Origin: JAENVU01 sp046598395
GTDB lineage: Bacteria; Actinomycetota; Acidimicrobiia; IMCC26256; JAENVU01
DNA length: 64,000 nt
Assembly (NCBI GenBank): GCA_046598395.1
Contig: JBKJIQ010000047.1
Location: 62,001-126,000 of the forward strand
Direction of reading: 5' to 3'
Within the stretch, counting starts at the first letter, position 1. Each line of letters begins with the position of its first letter. The notes below the pieces were generated by a model. It made no database searches. It worked only from the letters and a program-made list of their open reading frames with translations, and was not told the DNA's origin. Positions 1 to 9,000 of this stretch are shown one piece after another. Made by a program: the position numbers and the translations under genes.

Positions 1-87
1 GACGCTGCAGTCCCACTTTCGCGTTCACGACCCACAGAGATCGCAGCGCTGCGCGCCTGGGCTCGGGAGCACGCTCGCGCGGCCTGA
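1..87 (+). CDS. C-terminal end of a truncated unknown protein
   Basis: Frame 1 is open from the window edge to TGA at 85-87 and encodes 28 residues ending in a charged alanine/arginine-rich helix (TEIAALRAWAREHARAA). This composition is typical of real C-termini in this genome, and no competing gene covers the stretch. Nothing upstream is visible, so no family can be named. It would be convergent with the cupin gene. It could also be chance coding in high-GC DNA. Confidence 0.35.
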   Translation, partial: DAAVPLSRSRPTEIAALRAWAREHARAA

Positions 88-137
88 GCACCTTGCCGGA
101 GGTGCCGTCGGAGCGGGTGCAGCTGCTGTTGCGTTCG

Positions 138-602
138 CTATGCACCGATCACATTGGGTCGTGCGATTCCGTTCGCCTCGCAGAGCGCGAAGTACGAGTC
201 ACGCACGAGGCCCGCGTCCACGACCGATTCGACGTTGCCGTCGGCATCGAGGTTGAGATTGGCGCCATGAATCGCGAACCACACGTCGGTCATGCCGTCA
301 TTGGTGTCCGGCACGACGAGCGTGTGCTGGGAACCGGCGGGCTCGTAGAGGTAGGAACCGGCCACGTTCACCTCGGGGTACTCGAGGTAGTGCCATGAGC
401 CGCTGATAGTGAACGCAAAGATGTGACCGGTGTGCTTGTGGGTTTGAATTTTCACGCCCGGCTCGAACTTGGTGCGGATCACCCAGAGCCCGGCCTCCAC
501 ATCAACCTGCAGGAGCGACAGGTGTGTGCCATCACCCAGTGCAACAAACGGGTTCTCGTTCTCACCGACGTGCAGCGCCTTCGGAATCTCGGTCATCGTC
601 AT
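138..602 (-). CDS. Cupin-domain protein, 2,4'-dihydroxyacetophenone dioxygenase-like
   Basis: 154-residue single-domain cupin. A first cupin motif with His55, His57 and His60 (THKHTGH) and a second-motif His93 (GSQHT) could form the metal site of a small non-haem metalloenzyme. Family resemblance is to 2,4'-dihydroxyacetophenone dioxygenase-like cupins, which cleave aromatic ketones; the actual substrate is not readable from sequence. The start is the first of two ATGs (MTMTEIP). A TAGAAT -10 box seven bases upstream suggests a leaderless transcript. It is divergent from the decayed hydrolase at 655, and a palindrome covers its promoter. Confidence 0.8.
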   Translation of the reverse strand: MTMTEIPKALHVGENENPFVALGDGTHLSLLQVDVEAGLWVIRTKFEPGVKIQTHKHTGHIFAFTISGSWHYLEYPEVNVAGSYLYEPAGSQHTLVVPDTNDGMTDVWFAIHGANLNLDADGNVESVVDAGLVRDSYFALCEANGIARPNVIGA

Positions 603-609
603 GGGCCGT

Positions 610-628
610 ATTCTAAACGGCGTTCAGA
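610..628 (-). promoter_or_regulatory. Cupin promoter with overlapping operator-like palindrome
   Basis: On the minus strand a TAGAAT -10 box (610-615) lies seven bases before the cupin ATG, implying a leaderless mRNA. It overlaps an imperfect palindrome at 612-628 whose arms read CTAAACG and CGTTCAG about a central G. AACG/CGTT half-sites of this kind are typical of TetR-family operators. No regulator gene is adjacent, so the binding factor is unknown. Confidence 0.45.
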
Positions 629-654
629 TCACCCGGGTCGATCATCATGGTCAT

Positions 655-1296
655 ATGCCTGCCTCCGTCGACCGCGATACTTCGTTTGTGGAATCGGCCA
701 GACTCGTCTTGTTGCACGCACTGCCGTTCGACGCCCGCATGTGGCAGGCCGAGTTGGACTGGTTGCCCGACAACACCCTGGCACCGTCGCTCTACCGACT
801 CGGTCCCACCATGGCCGATTGGGGGCCGCTCTTCGGCCGGAACGCTTCTCCCGACGTCGTCGCTGCCGCTCGCGCTCACGCCTTCGAGCAAGAAGCGGAC
901 GACATCGCCAACGGCCTGCGGGCGTTCCATGACCGGCGGGATCTGACCCCATTCGCCATGACGTGGCCAAACCCAATCGTCGCTATCAGCGGCGATCAGG
1001 ATCGGAGTCCCGACCCGGCGAGCGCCGGTTTCCTGACCGAGGGACCGATGCGATCGCTCCATGTCGTCCCGGACTGCGGTCACGACGTCAACCTCGAGCA
1101 ACCCGGCTCGGCACTTGCTGGCATCTGCCATCAATCAGTTCATGAGACCGGTTTGACCCACTCCAACGCCCGCCGTTCTACAACTGCGCGACGCGAAAAC
1201 CCCACTCTCACGTCCGCCAACTGGTCGAGAAACCCCGGTTCCCGTCCAAATCAGACTACCGACGACCGGATTGCGGCGACCAACTCCGCCAGGTAA
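655..1296 (+). pseudogene. Alpha/beta hydrolase remnant lacking the nucleophile region
   Basis: The frame begins like a normal alpha/beta hydrolase (VLLHALPFDARMW, then LYRLGPTMADWG) and then jumps straight to the cap/C-terminal part, with an acid-strand motif (AISGDQD) and a catalytic-His motif (CGHDVNLEQP). The segment that should hold the GxSxG nucleophile elbow is missing, without a frameshift, so an internal in-frame deletion of roughly 60-100 codons is the simplest reading. Homology stops near 1150; the frame stays open to 1296, overlapping the end of the next gene. An ATG at 601 is an alternative start. It is almost certainly not a working hydrolase. Confidence 0.6.
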
Positions 1297-2168
1297 GGCT
1301 CAATGTCGGCGCGGGTGCGCAACGACCGGCCCAACGCCACCGATACTGCAGTCACCCCAATCGCGCCGAGCGCGGAAACACCGGTCATCGTCGCAGCGGC
1401 ATCCACCCGGCCCGCGTCGTCGGTGACGACAGGGATACCCACGCGCACGCCGAGCGTGAACGGATCGCGACCCTGCGCGACGAACGCGGCGCGTAGCACT
1501 TCGATCCCCGTGGCGATCTCGGAGACCGTCGGTCCCAGTGGCAACCACCCGTCGCCCAGTTGGGAGATACGCGCCACCATCGGCTCGGTCAACTGGCCGC
1601 CGTACCAAACCGGGACTCGAGCCTGCGCGGGACGCGGCTCACTCCAGATGTCGGAAAAAGAAATCGTGGGAGATGCAAACGAGACTGGCGGCGCCGTCTC
1701 CCACAACGCTCGACACGCGCGAACCGCATCGTCCATGCGCGCGGTGCGACCAAGGAACTCCATGCCCGGCTCCACGAACTCTTCACGCTGCCAACCGGTC
1801 CCGATGCCGAGATCGAGTCGACCGCGGGATAGGACATCCAGCGTGGCAACCGTCTTGGCCAACAACAGCACCGGACGAAGCGGTGCGATGAGCACACCCG
1901 TTCCGAGTCGCACTCGAGATGTCGCCCCGGCGATCGCGGCGAGCGCAGTGAGTGGCTCCAGCCACGGTTCCTCAGCCGGGTACGGAAACTTGGCACCGTA
2001 CGGATAGCGATCGAGGCGCGATCCGATCGCAACATGATCGGGAAAGACCAACTGGTCGACGCCAAGGTCGTCCGCCATGCGCGCGATATCGACCACCGCG
2101 CCCAGATCGTCGCCGAACAAGCGAGCAAGACCAGAGATCGTGACCGACAGTGCTATCCCTTCGGACAT
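1251..2168 (-). CDS. LLM-class (F420-dependent type) oxidoreductase
   Basis: 305-residue luciferase-like monooxygenase-fold protein (TIM barrel). Family landmarks are the N-terminal DLGVDQLVFPDHV strand-helix, the RVRLGTGVLIAPLRPVLLLAK segment, and the GRLDLGIGTGWQREEF motif typical of actinobacterial F420-linked members. The cofactor is therefore probably F420 rather than FMN, by family inference; the substrate is unknown. It starts with ATG inside the last codons of the upstream esterase gene (16-bp overlap), so the two are probably co-transcribed. Its 3' end runs into the hydrolase remnant on the other strand. Confidence 0.85.
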   Translation of the reverse strand: MSEGIALSVTISGLARLFGDDLGAVVDIARMADDLGVDQLVFPDHVAIGSRLDRYPYGAKFPYPAEEPWLEPLTALAAIAGATSRVRLGTGVLIAPLRPVLLLAKTVATLDVLSRGRLDLGIGTGWQREEFVEPGMEFLGRTARMDDAVRACRALWETAPPVSFASPTISFSDIWSEPRPAQARVPVWYGGQLTEPMVARISQLGDGWLPLGPTVSEIATGIEVLRAAFVAQGRDPFTLGVRVGIPVVTDDAGRVDAAATMTGVSALGAIGVTAVSVALGRSLRTRADIEPYLAELVAAIRSSVV

Positions 2169-3238
2169 GGGATCTCCGTTTCACCTTGGAGCCGGGCCGC
2201 GAGCCACAGCAACGATTGTTTGAACGCCGCGGACCACACGTCGAAGGTGTGCTCGCCGCCTGCGATCTCAACTGCGCACGTCGTGATGCCCGCTGCACGC
2301 GTGACGGGTACCAACTCCCGTTGCGCGGCGAGAGGCCCGGCGTCATCGGTCCCCACCTCGAACCATGCGCCCATGCCGGTCAACCGAGTCCGTTCGAGGA
2401 TGGTGAGCGGTTCGTGCGCTGTGAACGCCGTGTCGTCGCCACCGAACAAGTTCGCCACGGTGTTACCCACCGAGTTGTCGTCGCCCGATCGGGGCCCGAG
2501 TAACCCGCCGTAGTCCAGGAAGGTCTGGAACACATCGGGGTGGCGAATCGACAGCATCAGACCACACATCCCTCCTTCCGACAGTCCGCCCACCGCCCAA
2601 GCCTTCGCGTCGGTGGGCAACGAGAACCGTTTCGAGACGAACGCGGGAACATCGCGAGTGAGATAATTTTCCACGGCCCCGACACACTCGGTATCGGCGG
2701 TCAACGATCCATTGTTGTCCGCCATCACGAGAACGGGGGTCTGTCCCTCGTGCCGGGCGGCATAGGCGTCACTGTTGACGTCGGCGTCACCGCCATGCGT
2801 CCAATCCTCCGGTGTACCTGGCGTTCCGGCCAGTAACACTACGACGCCGAGGGCCGGGCGGGGCGAGGCGAACCACGCCGGCGGGAGATACACCTGTGCG
2901 TCCCGCGGTTCGAATCCGGGGCTACTCGACGGAATCGGAATCTGGATGACCTTGCCACGAGCCGGGACGCCGCGTTGATCTCTCACCGACGCCACCGAGG
3001 CCGCGTCTTGCGCGCGTTGACCGAGCAGTTCTTGCCACGTAGGAATGTAGTCATAATGACGGTTCACCCAGCCCGCCGTGTTCACTGCGAGCAACAGCAC
3101 GACCGCGATCGCGCCGACGATCTCACCGAGCCGACCACGCCGCCGGCCGAATATCACGATCAATCCCGTCACCACCAGCGTGAAGACTCCGATCGCAGCG
3201 AGAAACGGCACGCTGACAATTGAATCGTCGGCGACCAT
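2153..3238 (-). CDS. Membrane-anchored esterase of the mycolyltransferase/esterase D fold
   Basis: About 361 residues. An N-terminal hydrophobic region holds two membrane segments (around residues 10-30 and 40-58), followed by an exported alpha/beta-hydrolase domain. The nucleophile elbow is GLSEGG with Ser near residue 220, a late GGEHTFDVW supplies the catalytic His, and WxxGGDADVNSDAYA resembles the antigen-85-like esterase family. The likely job is hydrolysis or acyl transfer on the outside of the membrane; the substrate is unknown. I chose the ATG at 3238 because a TAACTT -10 box ends seven bases upstream (leaderless); the frame extends upstream to a GTG at 3280. It overlaps the following oxidoreductase gene by 16 bp. 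Confidence 0.75.
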   Translation of the reverse strand: MVADDSIVSVPFLAAIGVFTLVVTGLIVIFGRRRGRLGEIVGAIAVVLLLAVNTAGWVNRHYDYIPTWQELLGQRAQDAASVASVRDQRGVPARGKVIQIPIPSSSPGFEPRDAQVYLPPAWFASPRPALGVVVLLAGTPGTPEDWTHGGDADVNSDAYAARHEGQTPVLVMADNNGSLTADTECVGAVENYLTRDVPAFVSKRFSLPTDAKAWAVGGLSEGGMCGLMLSIRHPDVFQTFLDYGGLLGPRSGDDNSVGNTVANLFGGDDTAFTAHEPLTILERTRLTGMGAWFEVGTDDAGPLAAQRELVPVTRAAGITTCAVEIAGGEHTFDVWSAAFKQSLLWLAARLQGETEIPCPKG

Positions 3239-3245
3239 CATTGGG

Positions 3246-3306
3246 AAGTTACTGGCCCACGACAACGACGGCGGGGACACCGCGACTCAGGCCGGTCTTC
3301 CCGGCC
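3246..3306. promoter_or_regulatory. Divergent promoter region with hairpin-like palindrome
   Basis: Lies between the divergent esterase and DMT transporter genes. A minus-strand TAACTT -10 box (3246-3251) serves the esterase. A perfect inverted repeat, GGCCGG-tcttc-CCGGCC, sits at 3290-3306 and could be an operator or an RNA hairpin. No clear -10 box is visible for the GTG start at 3351. Confidence 0.35.
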
Positions 3307-3350
3307 GGACATCCAAACGCCCGGGTGGGCCAGCGAGTTGACTATTCACC

Positions 3351-4241
3351 GTGTCTTGGGTCGCGGTGCTGCTTGCGTTGGGCGCGGCCGCAATTTTTTC
3401 GGTGGGTGCGGTCGCCCAACAGCAAGAAGCCTCGAACCTCGGCGAGACGGGCGCGGGATTCATTGGCGGCTTGATGCGCAGTCCGCGGTGGTGGGCCGCC
3501 ACGATCGGCGACGGCGTGGGTTACCTCCTGCAAGCGGCTGCACTCGCCGTTGGATCCATCCTCGTGGTTCAGCCGCTCCTCATCATGGCGCTCGTGTTCG
3601 CCCTCCCCCTCGCGGCGCGATGGAACGCCCGGCCGATCAGCCGCGGTGCCGTGGCCTGGGCCGGTGCGATCGCCCTCGCGCTCGCCACGTTCTTGGTGGT
3701 GGGTGATCCGGGTGGCGGGGTCGACGTTGCCACCATCAAGCAGTGGCTACCGTCGATCATCGGGTGTTCCATCCTCACCGCGGCCGGTTTCGTAATTGCC
3801 CTCACCGGCCGAGCACGCCTCCGCGCCATCGGACTTGCGATCGTTGCCGGCACAATGTTCGGATTGGCCTCTGCACTGACGAAATCGATGATGTATCTCC
3901 TCGGCGCCGACATTGGCCACGCCTTGACCTCGTGGGAGACCTACGCCGTCGTCGCGACTGGTGGGATCGGGTTGTTGTGCCAACAGCTGGCATTCCAAGC
4001 TGGTTCACTCGAGATTTCGTTCCCCGCCGCGATCGTGTTGGACCCGGTGGTGAGCGTGGCCGTCGGCCTGGCCGCGCTCGACGAGCAAGTGCACGCGTCC
4101 GGCATCGAATGGCTGCTCATCGGTGGGAGCGCGATCGTCATGATCATCGGGACCATCACACTCGCACGCGTCGGCGCACCCACGCTGCCCATACAAACGG
4201 GGGCAGACAGAGCACGATCGTCGCCCCTGCCAGCAGACTGA
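3351..4241 (+). CDS. DMT-superfamily multidrug/metabolite transporter
   Basis: 296 residues with about ten hydrophobic segments and two internally similar halves, as in EamA/DMT exporters. The N-terminus (WVAVLLALGAAAIFSVGAVAQQ) and the LLCQQLAFQAGSLEISFP motif are typical of an actinobacterial DMT subfamily annotated only at superfamily level. Cargo is unknown. GTG is the start, and the soluble tail after residue 275 is short. Its last 86 bp overlap, tail to tail, the end of the APC permease on the minus strand, which is long for two genuine genes and suggests antisense coupling. Confidence 0.85.
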   Translation: MSWVAVLLALGAAAIFSVGAVAQQQEASNLGETGAGFIGGLMRSPRWWAATIGDGVGYLLQAAALAVGSILVVQPLLIMALVFALPLAARWNARPISRGAVAWAGAIALALATFLVVGDPGGGVDVATIKQWLPSIIGCSILTAAGFVIALTGRARLRAIGLAIVAGTMFGLASALTKSMMYLLGADIGHALTSWETYAVVATGGIGLLCQQLAFQAGSLEISFPAAIVLDPVVSVAVGLAALDEQVHASGIEWLLIGGSAIVMIIGTITLARVGAPTLPIQTGADRARSSPLPAD

Positions 4242-5598
4242 CGTACACGACCGGACTTCCCGTCTTGAGCTGATCCGGTGGGATGAAGCCCAACAGCAGT
4301 GACCCGGTGCACGCAAGAACGCCGACGATCCCGACACACCACATGCCGACTCCTCCGCCGGGAACTCGATAGGGACGCACGCGGTCCGGTTGGCTGAACC
4401 GCAATCGGATGAACGCTGCGAACACCAGCGCGTACATCACCGCGACGATCTGGGCCGTGACCGCGGAGAGCATCCAGTAGCTCGTCGAGGCATTGGGGAC
4501 GAACAGAAACAGCAGCGAAAAGATCGTGCCCCCCATCCCTTGCGTGATCAACAACCCCACTGGCACACCGCGTGCGTTCATCCTGCCAAAGGACGCCGGG
4601 GCCCGACCATCGTGCGCGACCGCGGCCATCCCCTTGGCCGGGCCGAGGATCCATGGACTGAGATGGGCCAGACCGCCGAGACCTACGAGCAACGCAAGTG
4701 GGTGCAGCAACCAGGAAATCCCGAGCCGTGAGAGCGCGCGTTGGAACAGTTCCATCGTTCCCGACACGAGGCTCAGCTCATGGGCAGGCACAATGAAGGC
4801 GAGGAACAACGATCCCAGCACCGAGAACACCACGATCACGATCACCGAGAGTGCGATCGAGCGGGGAACGGTCCGCCCCGGGTCAACGGTGTCATTTGCA
4901 TGGAACCCTGCCATCTCCATGCCCGTGAAGAGCAGGATGATCCCCCCGAGAAACGCCAGGTTTCCGAACGAGATGTCGGGGACCAGCGCGTGACCCGAGA
5001 ATGGAATCTCGGATCGCTGGCCCGATACCAACCATGCGATTCCGAGACCGACGACGAGCACCGCCGGAACGATCGAGCCGACCACAGTTCCGATCCCTCC
5101 AAACCAGGCGGAGGCAGCAGCGCCGCGCAGGTTGATCAATGTGGCCGCCCAGAACATCACCAGCATCACGGTGACGAGATACAGCTTGTTCGTGGCGAGG
5201 TCGGGATCAACCACGTACGCGAGGGATGCCGCCATGAACGACAGGACCGTTGGGAACCAAGGGATGTTCTCGGCATAGTCGCACCACACGGCCAGAAACC
5301 CGGTGCGACCGCCGAAGGCTTCCCGTACCCATGCGTACACACCGCCCTCTTCCGGCCACGCGGTTCCAAGCTCCGAGGCCACCATCGAAATCGGCACCAG
5401 GAAGACGAGAATCGCGAGTGCGAACAACACCAGCATCGACCAGCCGTAGACCGCCATCACCGGAAGGTTCCGTGCGCTCACGATCGCGGCCACATTGATC
5501 GCCATGAGCGCTAACACACCAAGGCTGCGGCGGCCACCTTCGCCAGTCTCCGACGATGTGCCGGACGCAGGGATCGCGCTCCCACTCGAAGCAATCAT
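4156..5598 (-). CDS. APC-family amino acid permease/antiporter
   Basis: 480 residues with about 12 membrane segments. The first helix (SLGVLALMAINVAAIVSARN) and the GTAWPEEGGVYAWVREAFG motif match the amino acid-polyamine-organocation superfamily, closest in style to glutamate:GABA antiporter-like members. It probably moves an amino acid across the cytoplasmic membrane. Its start overlaps the end of the lipoprotein gene by 4 nt (ATGA), making it the third gene of the lysX operon; a basic amino acid substrate is tempting from context but is only inference. Confidence 0.85.
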   Translation of the reverse strand: MIASSGSAIPASGTSSETGEGGRRSLGVLALMAINVAAIVSARNLPVMAVYGWSMLVLFALAILVFLVPISMVASELGTAWPEEGGVYAWVREAFGGRTGFLAVWCDYAENIPWFPTVLSFMAASLAYVVDPDLATNKLYLVTVMLVMFWAATLINLRGAAASAWFGGIGTVVGSIVPAVLVVGLGIAWLVSGQRSEIPFSGHALVPDISFGNLAFLGGIILLFTGMEMAGFHANDTVDPGRTVPRSIALSVIVIVVFSVLGSLFLAFIVPAHELSLVSGTMELFQRALSRLGISWLLHPLALLVGLGGLAHLSPWILGPAKGMAAVAHDGRAPASFGRMNARGVPVGLLITQGMGGTIFSLLFLFVPNASTSYWMLSAVTAQIVAVMYALVFAAFIRLRFSQPDRVRPYRVPGGGVGMWCVGIVGVLACTGSLLLGFIPPDQLKTGSPVVYVSLLAGATIVLCLPPFVWAAWVRRRVRV

Positions 5599-6050
5599 TT
5601 GGCGCCGATTTGATCAAGGGCCAGTGTGAGGCGTTCCATGATCGCGTCGTCACGGCCTGCCGCTGCCTCGAGGGTGAACTGCCCGAAGGTCCAGACCACG
5701 CCGTCGGCATGGGGCCGTTGCTGAGACTCCAAGTTTCTCGCCGCCGCATCGCGATCGTCTCTGTTCGCGAACTCGTCGACGATCAATGTCACCACTTCGT
5801 CGTGGCAATCGATGGCGACGAACAGGATTCGGGTCGACATGGCTTGGTTGGCGAAACCGTTCGAGTTCCTAGAGGTTGAACACACCTCCAGGCCCCCCTG
5901 TTCGACGGCCGCTGTGAGCTCACCGATCGTGTGGTGATCGAACTCGTCATGTCCGGGCCCGCAGGCCACCATGCCGACGGCAGCAATCACCACCAGGACC
6001 GACGCTCCGCGCAAATGCCTCCAACCCGGACGCGCGGGTCGTCGGGTCAC
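5595..6050 (-). CDS. Small predicted lipoprotein
   Basis: 151 residues: Arg-rich start, hydrophobic signal, and lipobox-like GMVAC with the modified Cys near residue 29, so it is predicted to be anchored on the outer face of the membrane. The remainder (CDEVVTLIVDEF, then a helical tail) resembles no family I recognise. It overlaps lysX and the permease gene by 4 nt each, so the three are translationally coupled. A role in envelope physiology beside the MprF-like half of lysX is plausible but unsupported by motifs. Confidence 0.7.
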   Translation of the reverse strand: MTRRPARPGWRHLRGASVLVVIAAVGMVACGPGHDEFDHHTIGELTAAVEQGGLEVCSTSRNSNGFANQAMSTRILFVAIDCHDEVVTLIVDEFANRDDRDAAARNLESQQRPHADGVVWTFGQFTLEAAAGRDDAIMERLTLALDQIGAK

Positions 6051-9000
6051 GCCACGTGTGCGGCTGAGTCGGCAACCTGGTCAGGGGCCGGAACACCCCC
6101 CACCGGGGTCGGGACGAACAGCGCGCGGCCAAAGGGCAGCACCAAGAAACCTTCCGCTCCCGCGTACAAGGCGGCAACACGCGGGAGATCGGAGGCGTCG
6201 GCGTAGACGATGCTGCGCGGCAGCCAGAGCGGATCGAACTTCTCGTTGAACGTCCGCAACGACTCGATCTGGAAGTACGGATTCGCTTTGCGAATCCCCC
6301 ATGCCGCGACCCGCTGCACCATGCCTTGCTGAATGTCAGGATCAAGGAGCCGACCCCAGGCCGCAAAATTCATCGAGAGTCGCCGCACGCCCCGCTCGGC
6401 CAAGGCGGTTGCCGCCTTCACGATCAGGAACTCGGTGATGCCGTTCGGCGCATCAGGGTCGTGCCGCATGAGATCTAGCGTGTAGCCGCGGTCGCGCCCG
6501 TAGGCGGGGACGATGCGCAGAAACCCGCTGGGCGCGCCCGCTTGGTCATAGGCGATGCACAACAGAAACTCGGGGTTCTCACCCTTGATGTCTTGAGAGA
6601 GTGACATCGTGAAGCCGCGCTCGGGGTTCGTACCTCGCCACCGTGCGCTGATCGCGTTCAACGCCGCGACCGTGGTCTTCGGCGCGCTCGACTCCGTGAT
6701 CATCTGGAACCGTTGGGTCTTCTCCAATCGGCGGGTCGCTTGGTGAATGCTCTTTGCTCCTGCTCCTTGCTGAATGGCATCGCAGCGCACGATCGCCTCA
6801 TCACCGAGATACACGTGCCGCAAACCTCTCGACGAGTAGAGCGGAAGATCGCCTTCGCGCGTCGCGAGGAACGCGGGCTTCCATGCCCGTTCACGGCAGA
6901 ACGCTAGGAACTCGTCCACCACGAGCGCGATCGATTCCGGCCGTCCGATCGGGTCGCCGGCGCCGAGCCCATGGCCGGCCATATAGGTGTAGGCAATCAT
7001 CGCCTCGCCGTCGGATGCAAAGAAGAAGCTCTTGTCGCTACGCAACGCAAAGTATGCGAGCGTGTCCCATCCATAGTCGTGGACCAGGCGGGTGGCGTGA
7101 TCCCAATCCTCCTGGCGATGAGGGTCGCGTTGTACCAACGGCCGGAACACCACCACGACCAGGCCGATCAACCCGAAGATCCCGACGGCGAGCAGCGCGG
7201 CGGGATAGAAGTCGTGAAAGAACCGCGCCTGATAGGTGTACGGACCACTGACTCCTACCAACCCGAGCGTCACCGTTTCGATTGCACCACCGAGCGACAC
7301 CGACGGCGATATCCGTCCACGATCGAGGAACAGCGCCAACAGACCGAAGCCGTAGACCACGAGGACGTAGATCGGAAACAAACGAACGAGCCGCCACACC
7401 GATGGTGGATCCGACGGCGCCCGGAATCGATCTCGATTGGCCACCAAGAGCACGAGGAGAATCACGGAATAGGCAGCCGCAACCACATGCGGACCCTTCA
7501 CTACATGCAACACAGAGCTGACCGCTGCTACCGCGGTCGCAAGTTGCCACGCGCGGTGTTTCCCCGAGCGCAGTTGGTCGGCCAAGAACAAGAGCCCGAA
7601 GCCGGCCAACACGATCACCACTCGTCCCGAGACGCGCAGCTCCAACGGCAGGAAGCTGTCGCGGAGCGGCTCGATTTGGCGGTGGAACCACGGCACCAGC
7701 GCGGCGGCGGAGAGCAATCCCACAACCGCAACGAGCATGGTGATCACCCGGACCGGAACCCGGGACTGGCTGAGGGGCGGCGCCGGTGCGCTCGTCAGTG
7801 CCGTGACGGTGGCGGTGAGTTCCGGCGGGGCGTCGCCCTGAGAAGAAGCTGCAGTTTCGCCGCCTGATCCGAGACCTCCCATGCCCGGTTCCGGACGCAA
7901 CGTGGGGAACAGAATCACTTCGCGGATCGACGACGTTCCGGTGATCAGCATCACCAATCGGTCGACTCCAATGCCGAGTCCGCCGGTAGGAGGCATGCCG
8001 TATTCGAGTGCCCGAACGTAGTCGAGGTCGACATCTCCGGCCTCGGGATCACCTGCTCGCTTGTGGATCGCCTCGGCTTCGAACCGCTCGAGCTGATCGA
8101 CCGGGTCGTTCAACTCGCTGTAGGCGTTCGCAAGTTCGTGACGGTTCACTACCAGCTCGAAACGCTCGGTCAACGTCGGGTCGTCACGATGCGCCCGCGC
8201 GAGCGGCGACACCTCACGCGGATGATCGAGCACGAACGTCGGTTGCACCAACTTGTCCTCGACGTACTCGTCATAGACCTCGTTCGTGAGCTTGCCGGGC
8301 CCCCAGCTGGCTTCGTACGCAATCCCCAGGCCGTCGAGCACCGCGCGCGCGGCATCGAGTGTCATCGCGGGGTTGATGTCGACGCCCACGTGTTCCTTGA
8401 TCAGCTCGACCATGGTGGCGCGCCGGAACGGTGGTGACAGGTCGATCGTCTCCTCGCCCACCGTGACCTGCAGGTCCGGAACGATCGCGCGCGCACTCTC
8501 CACCACCAGACCTTCGACGAGGTCCATCATGTCGTAATAGTCCCCATACGCCTGGTACGCCTCGAGCATCGTGAACTCAGGGATGTGGGTGGTGTCGATG
8601 CCTTCATTACGGAACACGCGTCCGATTTCGAAGACCCGGTCGAGCCCACCCACGATGAGGCGCTTGAGGTGGAGTTCCAGTGCGATGCGCAAGTACATGT
8701 CTTGGCCAAGCGCGTTGAAGTGCGTGATGAATGGTCGGGCGGTCGCTCCGCCCTGGATCGATTGCAGGACAGGTCCTTCCACCTCGCGAAACCCGCGTTC
8801 CATGAGGTGGCGCCGCAACGCCGCGATGATCTCGATCCGGGCAACGGCAATTCGATGCGCGTCTTCGTTGACCACCAGATCCACGTATCGCTGCCGGTAC
8901 CGCGTGTCGGTGTCGGTCAGGCCGTGCCATTTGTTCGGAAGCGGACGAACAGCTTTCGCGAGGAGCTCGAAGGACTCCACATTCACGGAGAGCTCGCCTC

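Noticed and set aside
2909..2926. A tRNA T-arm-like string (GGTTCGAATCC) suggesting a tRNA gene
   Set aside because: It lies inside the esterase reading frame, encoding a sensible PGFEPRDAQ segment, and no acceptor, D or anticodon arms can be folded around it.
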